Part shown: piece after piece, positions 1 through 8,192 of the stretch
Layout: every line of letters begins with the position of its first letter
Numbering within the stretch: position 1 is the first letter of the stretch
NCBI GenBank assembly: GCA_027578815.1
Contig: JANBTH010000236.1
Location: 1-24,405 of the forward strand
Reading direction: 5' to 3'
Length of the DNA: 24,405 bases
Source: Coemansia sp. RSA 1804
Lineage: Eukaryota > Kickxellomycota > Kickxellomycetes > Kickxellales > Kickxellaceae
Made by a program: the position numbers and the translations under genes
Notes under the pieces: generated by a model
What the model was told of the DNA's origin: nothing
Database searches by the model: none
Seen by the model: the letters and a program-made list of their open reading frames with translations, nothing else

Positions 1-15
1 GTGTCAAACACTTAC

Positions 16-155
16 TGTTCTTTCGCCAATTGAGCAAACAAGCGCGCTGTTGACGCGCTGCTTTTTCTGCTATTTCCACCTTCAGCTTGGCTGTGTGCCT
101 GTTGGTTCTCCAACACGCCAGCAAAGGCTCTTATAACATCGGACTCGGGAGCCAT
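16..155 (-). CDS. First coding exon of an unrecognised gene, continuing beyond the left edge
   Basis: On the minus strand an ATG at 155-153 opens a frame of 46 full codons plus two bases (starts MAPESDVIRAFAGVLENQQ). It runs into GTAAGT at 15-10, the consensus 5' splice donor. Read without splicing the frame would stop at once, because TAA lies inside the donor, so I infer that the exon ends at position 16 in phase 2 and the gene continues to the left of the window. The visible part is Ala-, Ser- and Gln-rich with no domain I recognise. A pyrimidine-rich tract ending in TTTTAG lies about 40 bases upstream of the ATG, so a 5'-UTR intron is possible. If the frame is not spliced, this would be only a 47-residue peptide and probably not a gene. 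Confidence 0.4.
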
Positions 156-471
156 GGATACACCCTGCCAGGACTTTTGAATTCCGCTGATTGGCAAATC
201 TAAAAGTAATCCAAAAGGTAAATAAATAACAAAACAAAAAGGAACAGCAATTAAAAGAAAATGTAAAGGCGCAAAAGAGAAAAAGCCAGATCACTCATGC
301 GAGTGAACATTGCGTGTTTTGTTTAGCATTTTCTTTTTTGGTGATATTTTCTTTTCGCAAAAAAAAACGCAAGCTAAAAAAGCTACCCATGGCTCTGAAA
401 TAAAATCATAATACGGGTCGGCCTATGGACAAATTTCCAGTACCTTATCTCTGCAGACTGTTGGTCTTTGG
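156..471. other. Intergenic stretch, AT-rich, no gene seen
   Basis: This 316-base gap lies between two minus-strand units. It holds A/T homopolymer runs (for example A-runs near 359-367) and, on the minus strand, a long pyrimidine run ending in TTTTAG near 200, which could be the 3' end of a leader intron of the left-edge gene. No open frame in it looks like a protein. Confidence 0.5.
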
Positions 472-1077
472 TTAATCTGTATTTTTGTCAGCGTAGGAGA
501 GGAGCTTGCGCATGTAGCTAGGCGATAGGCCTGCGACTTCTCCGATGATTTCAAGCCAGCCGTGCTGAATGTGCCTTGCTGTGGCAATGGATGCTATCAC
601 AGTAAGAGTCGCCTGGTCAATAGCTGCTTTGGAAGCTCCTTTCTTTCTAAGGGTGATGAGCGTGTGAAGGGCTTGGTTGGTAACTTGGTTTGTTCGGCCG
701 ATCTGCTTACTAACGTACTTGGTGAGTCTGGCGACAGAGACTCTTCCATGTTTGTTGTCCTCTATAAAGGATGCATGGGTCTCGATGGGCTTGAGTCGAT
801 TGTGCTCGTAAACCGGCATAGGTCTAAGCATGTGCTTGAGCTCGGCCGGGGTGATGTTGTAGCCGGCTTCAACCATGTCATGAGTTTCTCGGTCGAGCTG
901 TCGGAAGCGGTTCAAGTTTGACAAAATGGGTTTGTATTTGTTGTTGCGTGGAGTAGTAGCCTTGATATGCGAGTCTGCTGTATTGTCCTTTGAAGACTTT
1001 TCAGCTTCTTCAAATTGGAGCCTTCGGAGGACTTTTAGGACGAGCTCTTCTATCTTTTGGTCAATTTCATCGTTCAC
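472..1077 (-). CDS. Unrecognised protein, about 200 residues, true 5' end uncertain
   Basis: An open frame on the minus strand gives about 200 residues: a charged N-terminal helix (NDEIDQKIEELVLKVLRRL), a basic linker, and a helical C-terminal half containing VSKQIGRTNQVTNQALHTL and ATLTVIASIATARHI. I recognise no family. The frame is open to an in-frame TAG only five codons upstream of 1077, and the codon at 1077-1075 is GTG, not ATG. The first in-frame ATG is at 876-874, which would give a 134-residue protein lacking the charged helix. Just before 1077 the minus strand reads AACCCGCACAG, a plausible splice acceptor, so an upstream exon inside 1080-1336 is likely, but I could not find a matching ATG plus donor. 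It lies head-to-tail downstream of the Nug1-like gene, with 259 bases between them. Confidence 0.55.
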   Translation of the reverse strand: MNDEIDQKIEELVLKVLRRLQFEEAEKSSKDNTADSHIKATTPRNNKYKPILSNLNRFRQLDRETHDMVEAGYNITPAELKHMLRPMPVYEHNRLKPIETHASFIEDNKHGRVSVARLTKYVSKQIGRTNQVTNQALHTLITLRKKGASKAAIDQATLTVIASIATARHIQHGWLEIIGEVAGLSPSYMRKLLSYADKNTD

Positions 1078-1336
1078 TGTGCGGGTTTTCTAGCGTTTAC
1101 GCTTTTTAATAAACAATAAGAAGGTTTCTAGCGTGGCTTTAAAAAGGACATAGGGATCGTGTGGGAGCTTTAGCAATTTTTCTTTTGTTTACTTTTCTAC
1201 CGACAACAAAGTGTGGCCATGGAAAGAGCTTTAATCAGAGGATATCTTGTCCTTAGGATAAGCACATAGACCAACCAGAATTGATTGAGGTTTAACTTTT
1301 TAAAACTATCAAAGAAAAGAGAGCAGAAGTTAACAC

Positions 1337-3313
1337 CTAGAGATCGTCATCCTCAGATTCCGAGTCCATATCTGAGGCAGCATCAGCACCAGTGGCAGGC
1401 TTTTTAAAGTAGGTTCCAAAGTTGTAGTTGTCATTGTCATCGCCAGACTCTTCCTCTTCATCCTCAGAGTCCACTCCCATCATCTCCCCATCATTCGCTG
1501 CCTGGGCCTTGGCTGCCTTTGCAAGCTTCTTCTTCAGCCTGCGCTGCTCTTCCTTTGCCATGCGGTTAAGCTGGGGGTTGATCTCTGCTTCGGCTGTGGT
1601 AAAGGCCCTGTCCTTGCTGCGCGTCTGTGCCTTTGTCTTCCGAGATTCCGGCAGATTGACAACAAACGTTGACGCTGTTTTGGCGCCGGGCTCATCGCTG
1701 TCGCTATCATCATCATCATCCATGACGCTGTCATTGTCGGAGCCAGAATCCGAGACGTAGCTGTCGTCGCTGGCATCATCCATGTCCTCATCCTCAATTT
1801 GCACAGCGTCGGCAACAGTTCGGCCTTCAGTGACCATCGCGCGGCGTGCAAGATCTTTGCTAGCATTGGCATCAGCAAGAACCTTAGAGTCCATGTCGCC
1901 TAGCAGAGCATCGATGTCAAACTCCTTTGCCCATTCACTAACAACAACCGCGCGCTCAGCTCCGTGGACAACCGCAGCATCGCCAGCAGCAGTCTTGCCC
2001 GATGCCGTGGTCTTTTTCATACCTGGCGGCAGTGTGTAGTACGGGAGCTTTCCCTTGTTCCAATCGTTGAGCACAACACGCGCTGCGCTCTCCAGGTCGG
2101 CAATCCCTTGGCGCTTAAGCATGCCGCGCTGGCGTGCTAGCTGGACAAGGAAGCTGCGCGTGTCTTGGAATGCCGGCACGCTGTACATCGCTTGTAGCGA
2201 GACTGGATTGCTGCGCTGGACAATCAGATCGACTGGCGCAATGGGGTCCTCAAGGAGCTCAACCTTGATACAGTTGCGCAGCATCATCTCAGCCACAGCC
2301 GTCTTGTCCAGCTTGCTTGCTCCCTTCAGCGGACTGTTAAAGACAATTCCGGGACAGTCCATCAGCTTCAACTTCGAGTCAAGATGGATGTCCTGCACAA
2401 ACTTTGTGAGGCCAGGCGTGGATCCCACTCCACACACACGTGCGCGCTTGAGCGAGTTGATCAGCGACGACTTTCCGACGTTGGGGAACCCAATGATTCC
2501 GACCGTGATCGAGGTCTTGATCTTTTGGTTGCGCGAGTAGTTCTTGAGCAGCTGGATTAGAGAGTCTGCTCCCACACACTCGGACGTGCTCAGCGTTGCT
2601 GCCTTCTTTGTGCCGGAGACTGCATGGCCCAGGTTCCTGCGCTGCTCTTGCGTCGAGGCCTTGAATGCAAGCGTCGGGAACTCGTGTCTCAAGTATGTGA
2701 GCCATTTCTCCACCACGTCGCGCGGAACAAGATCAATCTTGTTAAGAATGAGGATGATGCGCTTATTTGCACCAGCATCGAGGATCATCCGCTCAATCTG
2801 CGGCGCCCGGGTGCCAAGTGGATCACGGGCATCAAGAACTTCCAAAATGACATCGGCGTTCTGAACAACCTTTTGGAACTCGCGGTAGTATGCGCGCTTG
2901 GAGTTGTCCTTGCGCCCAGCAACAGCGCCCTCGACAATCTCGCGCTCCTCGGTGCCATACTCGTCCTGTGCTGTCTCAAAGGCAGAGCCCCGCTTCTGCG
3001 CTTCTCTTGCAAGCTCAGCCATCGTCATCGATGTGTTGCTGATGCTGCGGTTTTTGTCATGGAGCTTGGAGCGCGCATCCTTTTGCCGCTTCTTTTCCTC
3101 CTCCACACGCTCGCGGTGGTCGTCTATCTGTTGCAGAATCTTGTCTTTGAATGGCAGGAGGTTGGGGATTCCTGGATCCTTCTGTAGCTTTTTCCGCTGT
3201 GGGTTCTTCTTCGACTCGCGACGGTCTTTGCGATGCTTTTCTGTTGCCCGCTTTCTGATCTTCTGCTGCTGCTTGAGCGGCAGCCGCTTACTCTTGTGCT
3301 TCTTGGGAACCAT
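1337..3313 (-). CDS. NUG1: Nug1/Grn1 (GNL3 family) nucleolar circularly permuted GTPase, 658 residues
   Basis: Family role: nucleolar GTPase of the YlqF/YawG class, needed for 60S pre-ribosome maturation and export. The N-terminus (about 1-80) is very basic, with the GN3L/Grn1-type segment PGIPNLLPFKDKIL at 47-60, and is followed by a charged, probably coiled stretch. The GTPase motifs come in permuted order: DARDPLGTR at 161-169, G4 NKID at 191-194, G1 GFPNVGKSS at 275-283, then STPG at 298-301 and G3 DCPG at 319-322. The C-terminal third is strongly acidic (Asp/Glu/Ser runs from about residue 510) with interspersed Lys-rich patches, and is longer than in yeast Nug1. I start at the ATG at 3313 (MVPKKHKSKR), which matches family N-termini; the frame is open 19 codons further but that extension looks like leader. 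It is transcribed divergently from the ARG8-like gene. Confidence 0.93.
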   Translation of the reverse strand: MVPKKHKSKRLPLKQQQKIRKRATEKHRKDRRESKKNPQRKKLQKDPGIPNLLPFKDKILQQIDDHRERVEEEKKRQKDARSKLHDKNRSISNTSMTMAELAREAQKRGSAFETAQDEYGTEEREIVEGAVAGRKDNSKRAYYREFQKVVQNADVILEVLDARDPLGTRAPQIERMILDAGANKRIILILNKIDLVPRDVVEKWLTYLRHEFPTLAFKASTQEQRRNLGHAVSGTKKAATLSTSECVGADSLIQLLKNYSRNQKIKTSITVGIIGFPNVGKSSLINSLKRARVCGVGSTPGLTKFVQDIHLDSKLKLMDCPGIVFNSPLKGASKLDKTAVAEMMLRNCIKVELLEDPIAPVDLIVQRSNPVSLQAMYSVPAFQDTRSFLVQLARQRGMLKRQGIADLESAARVVLNDWNKGKLPYYTLPPGMKKTTASGKTAAGDAAVVHGAERAVVVSEWAKEFDIDALLGDMDSKVLADANASKDLARRAMVTEGRTVADAVQIEDEDMDDASDDSYVSDSGSDNDSVMDDDDDSDSDEPGAKTASTFVVNLPESRKTKAQTRSKDRAFTTAEAEINPQLNRMAKEEQRRLKKKLAKAAKAQAANDGEMMGVDSEDEEEESGDDNDNYNFGTYFKKPATGADAASDMDSESEDDDL

Positions 3314-3920
3314 CGTTTGCTTCTTCTTTCCTTGTGAAGAGTGTCGAAAATAAGCAAACAAAAAAGGCAAGGTAAAAAACGTCCCAATGAAAGAAGCAAA
3401 TATTTTTTACACGCAAGCAACAGCAGAAAGTGTAACAAGGACAAAAAAATTGTTTTTTCACAATGTTCAGAAAAAAATAAATTGGCAGAATTTAATCTTC
3501 AGCAGGTGCTGATCAGCCGATTGAATCTAATCCATTGTGAGGGTTTTGGTTGCTGACGGATCAATGGTTGTGATTCAACAAAGCAGCTGATGCAACTTTA
3601 AGCGCAAAACAGCAGGAACATTGAGTATGACACAGCTAATGTGCCATGTATACATATGAACCACGACGTCCAAGCGTCTCAGTCAAGGATTTCATTAAGG
3701 CAAATCGATAAAAATGACTAACATTCCACAACTGTTGGGCATACAGATAAAGTGCTGTCACAAAACAGCTGTTTGTCATTTTCAGTCACCCTGTTGTTCT
3801 TTGCTTCTTTTTTTTCTTATCTTTTCAATTTTTTCTTTGCGTGTTGGTTTCTCTTTCATCTGCCCCTCTTTTTCTTGGATTTATTATTTTTGGAAGAAAT
3901 ATCCTTCTGGTTTGATTTTA
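3314..3920. other. Divergent promoter region of the Nug1-like and ARG8-like genes
   Basis: These 607 bases separate two genes transcribed outward. The half next to the GTPase is A-rich on the plus strand. The half next to ARG8 is a long pyrimidine tract (about 3785-3905), typical of a fungal 5' leader. A palindrome-like A7-TTG-T6 run lies near 3444-3459. A plus-strand frame from 3714 runs in frame into ARG8 through this tract, but its translation is mostly Phe/Leu/Ser from T-rich DNA and I treat it as leader. Confidence 0.55.
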
Positions 3921-5381
3921 ATGGGTTCGCTAATAAGGTCTACTGCGTCGCTGCGTATGCTTGCGACAAGCGCCAGACAAGGGCTTTCTGCCCGAAACTC
4001 TTACGCCCTGCATCGCAAGTATCATGCTTCCGGAACACTGAAGAGCGCAGAGTCTTCTCAGAGCGCTAGCCAGATAATCAACAATGCAGACACATTTATC
4101 ATGAAGGCGTACTCGCGCCCAGACATTGTTCTATCGCACGGCAAGGGGAGCTACGTGTATGACACCAACAACAACGAGTACCTCGACTTTACGGCCGGTA
4201 TTGCGGTGGTTGCTCTTGGACATGGAAACGCTGATGTTGCTGCTGTTGTGGCTGACCAGGCGACAAAGCTGGTGCATTGCTCCAACCTGTACCACAATAT
4301 TTGGGCACCTAAACTGGCACACGATATCGTAACTGCAACCACAGAGGCCTATCCACAGGGCACGCAGGGGATCTACGCAAAGGGGTCCGACGGAGCCAGC
4401 GGACCACGTATATTCTTTACGAATTCAGGAACGGAGGCAAACGAGGGAGCGCTAAAGTTTGCGCGCAAGTACGGGAAACACATGGCAGAGTCAGGGAGCC
4501 TGGGAAAGAGCACGTCCGAGGCACTGCGTGGCGACCCGAATCTGAAATGCGGGATTGTGTCGTTTACGGGCGGGTTCCACGGCCGCTCGATGGGCGCACT
4601 GAGTGTGACTGCCAACCCCAAGTACCAGAAGCCATTTGCGCCGCTGATTCCCGGAGTCACCACGGCAGAGTTTAACCGCACAAGCGAACTTGGCGCGTTT
4701 GTTGATGAGCGCACATGTGCTGTCATTGTGGAGCCGATCCAGGGCGAGGGCGGTATCAACGCTGCGAACGTAGAGTTTCTGCAGGCGCTTCGTCGCCGCT
4801 GTGATCAGGTCGGCGCACTGCTGATCTACGACGAGATCCAGTGCGGAATCGGACGCTCAGGAAAGCTGTGGGCACATCAGATATATCCCTCTGACTGCAG
4901 TCCTGACATTGTCACAATGGCCAAGCCGCTTGCAAACGGAATCCCAATTGGCGCAATCATGGTCAGCGATAAGGTTGCCAATGTCATCAGTGTGGGTGAC
5001 CATGGCACTACGTTTGGAGGCAATCCGCTGGCCTGTCGTGTTGGGTGCACGGTATTTGGCCAGATCAAAGAGCCTGCCTTCCTGAACAATGTTGAGACTG
5101 CAGGCAAGGTGTTGGATCAAGAGCTGAAACAGGCCTTGGCGCCCTACATTGGCAAGATCGTCGTGGATATTCGCGGCACAGGCCTTCTTCGTGGCATTCA
5201 GTTCAGCAGCGACCCGTCGAAGATTGTTGGACTTGCTCGTGAAAAGGGGCTGCTGCTTGTTGGAGCTGGAAAGAACACGATCCGCCTTGTTCCGCCACTC
5301 AACACGCCAGTCAGCGACATTAAGAAGGGCGCGGCTATTATTGCCGAATGTGTCAAGGAACTTGCTCCCGAATGGAATTAA
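3921..5381 (+). CDS. ARG8: Acetylornithine aminotransferase, mitochondrial (ARG8 type), 486 residues
   Basis: Family role: PLP-dependent class III aminotransferase converting N-acetylglutamate semialdehyde to N-acetylornithine in arginine biosynthesis, in the mitochondrial matrix of fungi. From the ATG at 3921 the first ~35 residues are rich in Arg, Ser and Ala without acids (MGSLIRSTASLRMLATSARQ), as in a mitochondrial presequence. Key motifs: DFTAGIAVVALGH at 89-101, SGTEANEGALKFARKYG at 169-185, the PLP-ring Asp in YDEIQCGIGRSG (D304), the Schiff-base Lys in MAKPLANG (K335), and TFGGNPLA at 364-371. An insertion around QGTQGIYAKGSDGASGP (146-162) lengthens the loop before the GTEAN motif. 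Ornithine aminotransferase is the main alternative, but the presequence and the SFTGGFHGRSMGALSVT motif fit ArgD/Arg8 better. No intron is needed. Confidence 0.93.
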   Translation: MGSLIRSTASLRMLATSARQGLSARNSYALHRKYHASGTLKSAESSQSASQIINNADTFIMKAYSRPDIVLSHGKGSYVYDTNNNEYLDFTAGIAVVALGHGNADVAAVVADQATKLVHCSNLYHNIWAPKLAHDIVTATTEAYPQGTQGIYAKGSDGASGPRIFFTNSGTEANEGALKFARKYGKHMAESGSLGKSTSEALRGDPNLKCGIVSFTGGFHGRSMGALSVTANPKYQKPFAPLIPGVTTAEFNRTSELGAFVDERTCAVIVEPIQGEGGINAANVEFLQALRRRCDQVGALLIYDEIQCGIGRSGKLWAHQIYPSDCSPDIVTMAKPLANGIPIGAIMVSDKVANVISVGDHGTTFGGNPLACRVGCTVFGQIKEPAFLNNVETAGKVLDQELKQALAPYIGKIVVDIRGTGLLRGIQFSSDPSKIVGLAREKGLLLVGAGKNTIRLVPPLNTPVSDIKKGAAIIAECVKELAPEWN

Positions 5382-5667
5382 TATTGCGCTTTTATAATTT
5401 CTTTTCACTAGCATTGCTTGTATGCCAAGAATCGTAGTTGGAACCAATATAATAGAACCTAAGCAGGAATTGCGGTGGCATGTGGTGCATGCCCACAACC
5501 CAGCGTGTAGTGATTGACAAAGCCAAATCCCAGCAAAAAAAGAGCCACATGTCAGACAAACCTATTGATTACATTTTATTACCGATAACTCGCATATCCA
5601 ACGTCATACTCATTTACTAATTCTTGTTGATCCCTATCAGTCAAAGCATAATTTGTCAAGTCAAAAA

Positions 5668-6335
5668 ATGGTGAAACTCGAGCTTCAGATTAAAGCAGAG
5701 CTGACAAATGTTACGGATCTAAAGCCAGCAAGCACGGATCATTGCTGGTATTTCAAGATCCAGTGCAGTAGCTGTCGCGAGGTCGACAAGAACATGATTT
5801 CGATTAGCGCTGAGGTGAGTTAGGCGGCAATTCAAATATAAATTGGACTATCAGTGATATTTTATTTCTGAGCAGTTTTCCTTGTTAGGGGCCATTAAGT
5901 CAAGGTTAGAAAGTGTCAATTTGTGTATGAGTTGATTCAAGATATTTCACGACTAATAATTCAATGTGTGTAAATGTACCATTGTCGTGTCCCGCAACAT
6001 AGGATGCCGGCCAGATCTCGGGGAGCCGCGGTGGGGCGAACCTGGTGATGCGGTGCAAGTTCTGCAAGCGTGAGGGCGCGGCTTCGATTGTAGGCAACCC
6101 TGAGCCGTATAAAGAAGAGAACAGCGGCAGCTTTGCAAAGGTACTGGTCATCGAATGCCGTGGGCTCGAACCGGTGGAGTTTGAGCCGCGTGATGGATGG
6201 ACGGCAAAAAGCACCGAGTCTAACGATGTATTTGACATTGATCTGACCGAAGGCGAGTGGTATGACTACGACGAAAATGCCGGCGTCGAAGTATCCGTAA
6301 CTGAGATCGAATCGCGGTTTACGCGCTCAAATTAG
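5668..6335 (+). CDS. DUF866 / CXXC-motif zinc-binding protein (YCR090C/CZIB type), two exons, 159 residues
   Basis: Exon 1 (5668-5814) encodes 49 residues ending MISISAE. Exon 2 (6003-6335) continues DAGQISGSRGGANLVMRCKFC to the TAG at 6333-6335. Joined in phase 0 they give 159 residues, the usual length of the DUF866 family. The family hallmarks are present: CSSC at C33/C36 and CKFC at C67/C70, the two CxxC pairs expected to hold a zinc ion, with the conserved SGSRGGAN stretch just before the second pair. The biochemical role of the family (human C1orf123/CZIB, yeast YCR090C) is not established. The start at 5668 follows TCAAAAA, a good fungal context, and encodes the typical MVKLELQIKAEL opening. 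The C-terminal part is acidic. Confidence 0.9.
5815..6002 (+). other. Spliceosomal intron of the DUF866 gene, 188 bases
   Basis: The donor is GTGAGT at 5815-5820 and the acceptor ATAG ends at 6002. A branch-site-like GACTAAT lies at 5951-5957, about 45 bases before the acceptor. Splicing joins GAG to GAT in phase 0 and restores a continuous conserved protein; the unspliced frame stops at TAG within two codons of the donor. Confidence 0.85.
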
Positions 6336-6494
6336 ATCACCGATTGTCTTCTTTTTTCTTCTTCTTGCAGCACGTGTGCCATCGGGCTTGATGGGGCTGC
6401 TTCTCTGAAGAGGCTGAGGCTGTGTGTATATCTGTTCTGATGTTCTCTGGTGGCAGATTTGACAAACGCGGGTAAGAGAGGCTTGGGATTTCAT
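6327..6494 (-). CDS. Possible 55-residue basic microprotein with a CxxCH motif (weak)
   Basis: From an ATG at 6494-6492 the minus strand encodes 55 residues opening MKSQASLTRVCQICHQRTSE and ending in a basic run RAARRRKKKTIGDLI. It overlaps the last nine bases of the DUF866 gene tail to tail. The CQICH motif could bind metal, but one CxxCH can arise by chance, the K/R run comes from a simple CTT/TTC-type tract on the plus strand, and there is no homologue I recognise. It may equally be the 3' UTR of the DUF866 gene. Confidence 0.15.
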   Translation of the reverse strand: MKSQASLTRVCQICHQRTSEQIYTQPQPLQRSSPIKPDGTRAARRRKKKTIGDLI

Positions 6495-6726
6495 ACGGAT
6501 GCCTTTTTGGTTCTTTTTGAGTAGAAAAGAGAATATGGCGTGGGATGGCGCTGCTATTAGAGCTTTCTGGTTTGTTTCCGAGCACAATAAATGAGAAGAT
6601 GTTGTCAATTAATGGCATTTAGCTGCAAGACCATCAAGTGTGGTAATTAGTGCGTTTTAAACAGATATTTATTAAACAAGTGAATTATTGGCAATACCAC
6701 TAATAAAAAGGTGCTGCCCAAATCTA

Positions 6727-7537
6727 ATGTCCATGGAAATGGTCTGTCGAGGACCGTACCATGGCTTATGCGCGTGTTCTTTACGTCAAATTCCTTTTTT
6801 CTTTCAGCGCCTAAAGCACTGGCGTTTGCAAACAGTAGCCATCGCTACTATTCACGACGGACGTGCAAATTCGGTCATGCTGATAATACGGGCGGATGGC
6901 CAGACCCATCCCATCCTTTACTCAGAGAAGCCTTTGTGAAACCAAGTCGGCTCGCAGCGCCTTCAGCACAAGCCCAGGATAGCAGAGGAGCAGCGCGAGC
7001 TGCAGAAATGTCCGAATTTCCTTGCATGAGGCGCGGGCAGCCGCTTCTGGGTGGAGTAGGGGGAGGCGTTCTCTGGCGTGGGAGAAGCCCGGAGAGCATC
7101 CAGAAAACCTTTGCCGCTTGGCCGGCCCAGAAGATGGGCGTGGGCTGTGGACGGTTAGCGGAAAGGACCGTGATTTATTTTTATGTGCTGTCTGCTCTGT
7201 TTGTTATTGTTTTTTTTTCTCTGGATGCGAGTCTTCTTTTCTTTCAGATCAGTTGTGCTGCGAGCCAGAGAAAAAGCGCAAAGAGAAAGGCGATTGTCCT
7301 CAAATGGACATTGCTGCGTTGGCTGACAAAACCGGCTTTAACCCGCTTTGGATTGGCGCACAGAAGACGGCTCATTCTGTTGCGTTCAGGCGCCCACGAG
7401 TTTTGAGTGCTGATGGTATTCCGCGCCCTCCTGACGACAAGAAGCGAAATAAGACACAAAGGAAGGCCAGTCCAGCACAGCCCAATCCAACGGCGCGGAG
7501 TATGAAAAGAGGAATTAGGCGACAGCAAGGACAATAG
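6727..7537 (+). other. Unresolved transcription unit, possibly a spliced gene
   Basis: The stretch has splice-acceptor-like sites with near-identical pyrimidine tracts (TTTTTTCTTTCAG ending at 6807 and CTTTTCTTTCAG ending at 7247). The most protein-like piece is the final one, 7248-7537: HQLCCEPEKKRKEKGDCPQ followed by MDIAALADKTGFNPLWIGAQ and a basic, Pro-rich tail stopping at 7537. A possible intron 7170-7247 (GTGATT donor, weak) is 78 bases and keeps the frame. Upstream, three frames compete: an ATG at 6768 gives a presequence-like start (MRVFFTSNSFFLSAPKALAF), another frame reads QRLQHKPRIAEEQRELQKCP around 6950-7020, and a third continues into the last exon. I could not assemble one convincing model. 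It could also be a non-coding RNA or a decayed gene; 7020-7170 is G-rich compared with its surroundings. Confidence 0.3.
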
Positions 7538-7649
7538 CGCCAATTGCCACAATAACAGCAGCGCCGAGCAGATAGACTCGTAGCGGTCCTAGCCAGTCCG
7601 ACCCGCGCGCTCTTCTTCTTCTTCTTCTCCTCTTCAGACCAGCTACCAT
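7515..7649 (-). CDS. Candidate tail-anchored membrane microprotein, 44 residues
   Basis: An ATG at 7649-7647 in a strong context (ATAAAAATGG on the minus strand) opens a 44-residue frame. It has a short N-terminus, K6 plus seven consecutive Arg (R7-R13), the linker ARGSDWLGPLR, and a 20-residue hydrophobic helix (VYLLGAAVIVAIGAIVLAVA, 25-44) that reaches the C-terminus. This is the layout of a tail-anchored protein with a cytosolic basic head, as in Sec61-beta, Ysy6/RAMP4 or TOM small subunits, none of which I can match. The A-rich upstream DNA with TATA-like ATTATATGCTAGTATAAG near 7692-7709 suits a promoter. The Arg run comes from a (CTT)n-like repeat. Its last codons overlap the end of the unresolved plus-strand unit by 23 bases. 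Confidence 0.45.
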   Translation of the reverse strand: MVAGLKRRRRRRRARGSDWLGPLRVYLLGAAVIVAIGAIVLAVA

Positions 7650-8192
7650 TTTTATCGCGCCCGCTTTGTTCCTCTTTTTTATTTTTGTTCTTATACTAGC
7701 ATATAATTTCTTTTTATCGTGATATTTTTTGCGCGTCAGCCAGCAAGCACTTCTTATTGCCTTTTTATTTTTCATCTTCTGACATCCTGTCTGTTGCTTA
7801 AACGCACAACCCCCTCCCACTCGTCGCTTGTTTTCTTCGCCTCCGTCTTGTTTCTCCTCTTCCCGGCGCCCAGCAACTACTTGAATTCAGTTCTACACCT
7901 TTCGCAATTCTACGCCTTTCTCTTTTGTCTGGTTCTCTGGCCCGACCTTGAAGCTGCTGCTGGCGCTGCTGTTGCCTCTCTTCTGTCATAGCCTTCCCAG
8001 CTTTCTGCTTCTTCTGCAACCAGCAAAGAGGTGTTGTTAATATTTTCTGTTTTTGTTGTCACTATTGCTCTTGTTTTTCTTCCTTTTTTCTTCCTTTTCA
8101 ATATCCGCTTACATCTATATACCCAGCGAGAGTCGCTTGTCTGCTGGACGTGTGCTCTTTTCTCTTACAGCTGATACTAGTATAGTTAGAGG
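7650..8192. other. Pyrimidine-rich divergent promoter and leader region
   Basis: These 543 bases lie between the minus-strand microprotein and the plus-strand 702-residue gene. The plus strand is strongly T/C-rich, with A/T runs near 7676-7725. A sequence CTCTTTTCTCTTACAG ending at 8170 looks like a splice acceptor 22 bases before the ATG of the next gene, so a 5'-UTR intron is possible. No convincing protein is encoded. Confidence 0.5.

Noticed and set aside
2624..3187. 187-codon plus-strand frame
   Set aside because: It is antisense to the GTPase core of the Nug1-like gene, whose motifs are unambiguous.
3700..3730. Gcn4-like site (TGACTAAC) before ARG8
   Set aside because: It lacks the TGACTCA core; one mismatch in a 7-mer is expected by chance.
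4857..5498. 213-codon minus-strand frame
   Set aside because: It is antisense to the ARG8 C-terminal domain and shows no family features.
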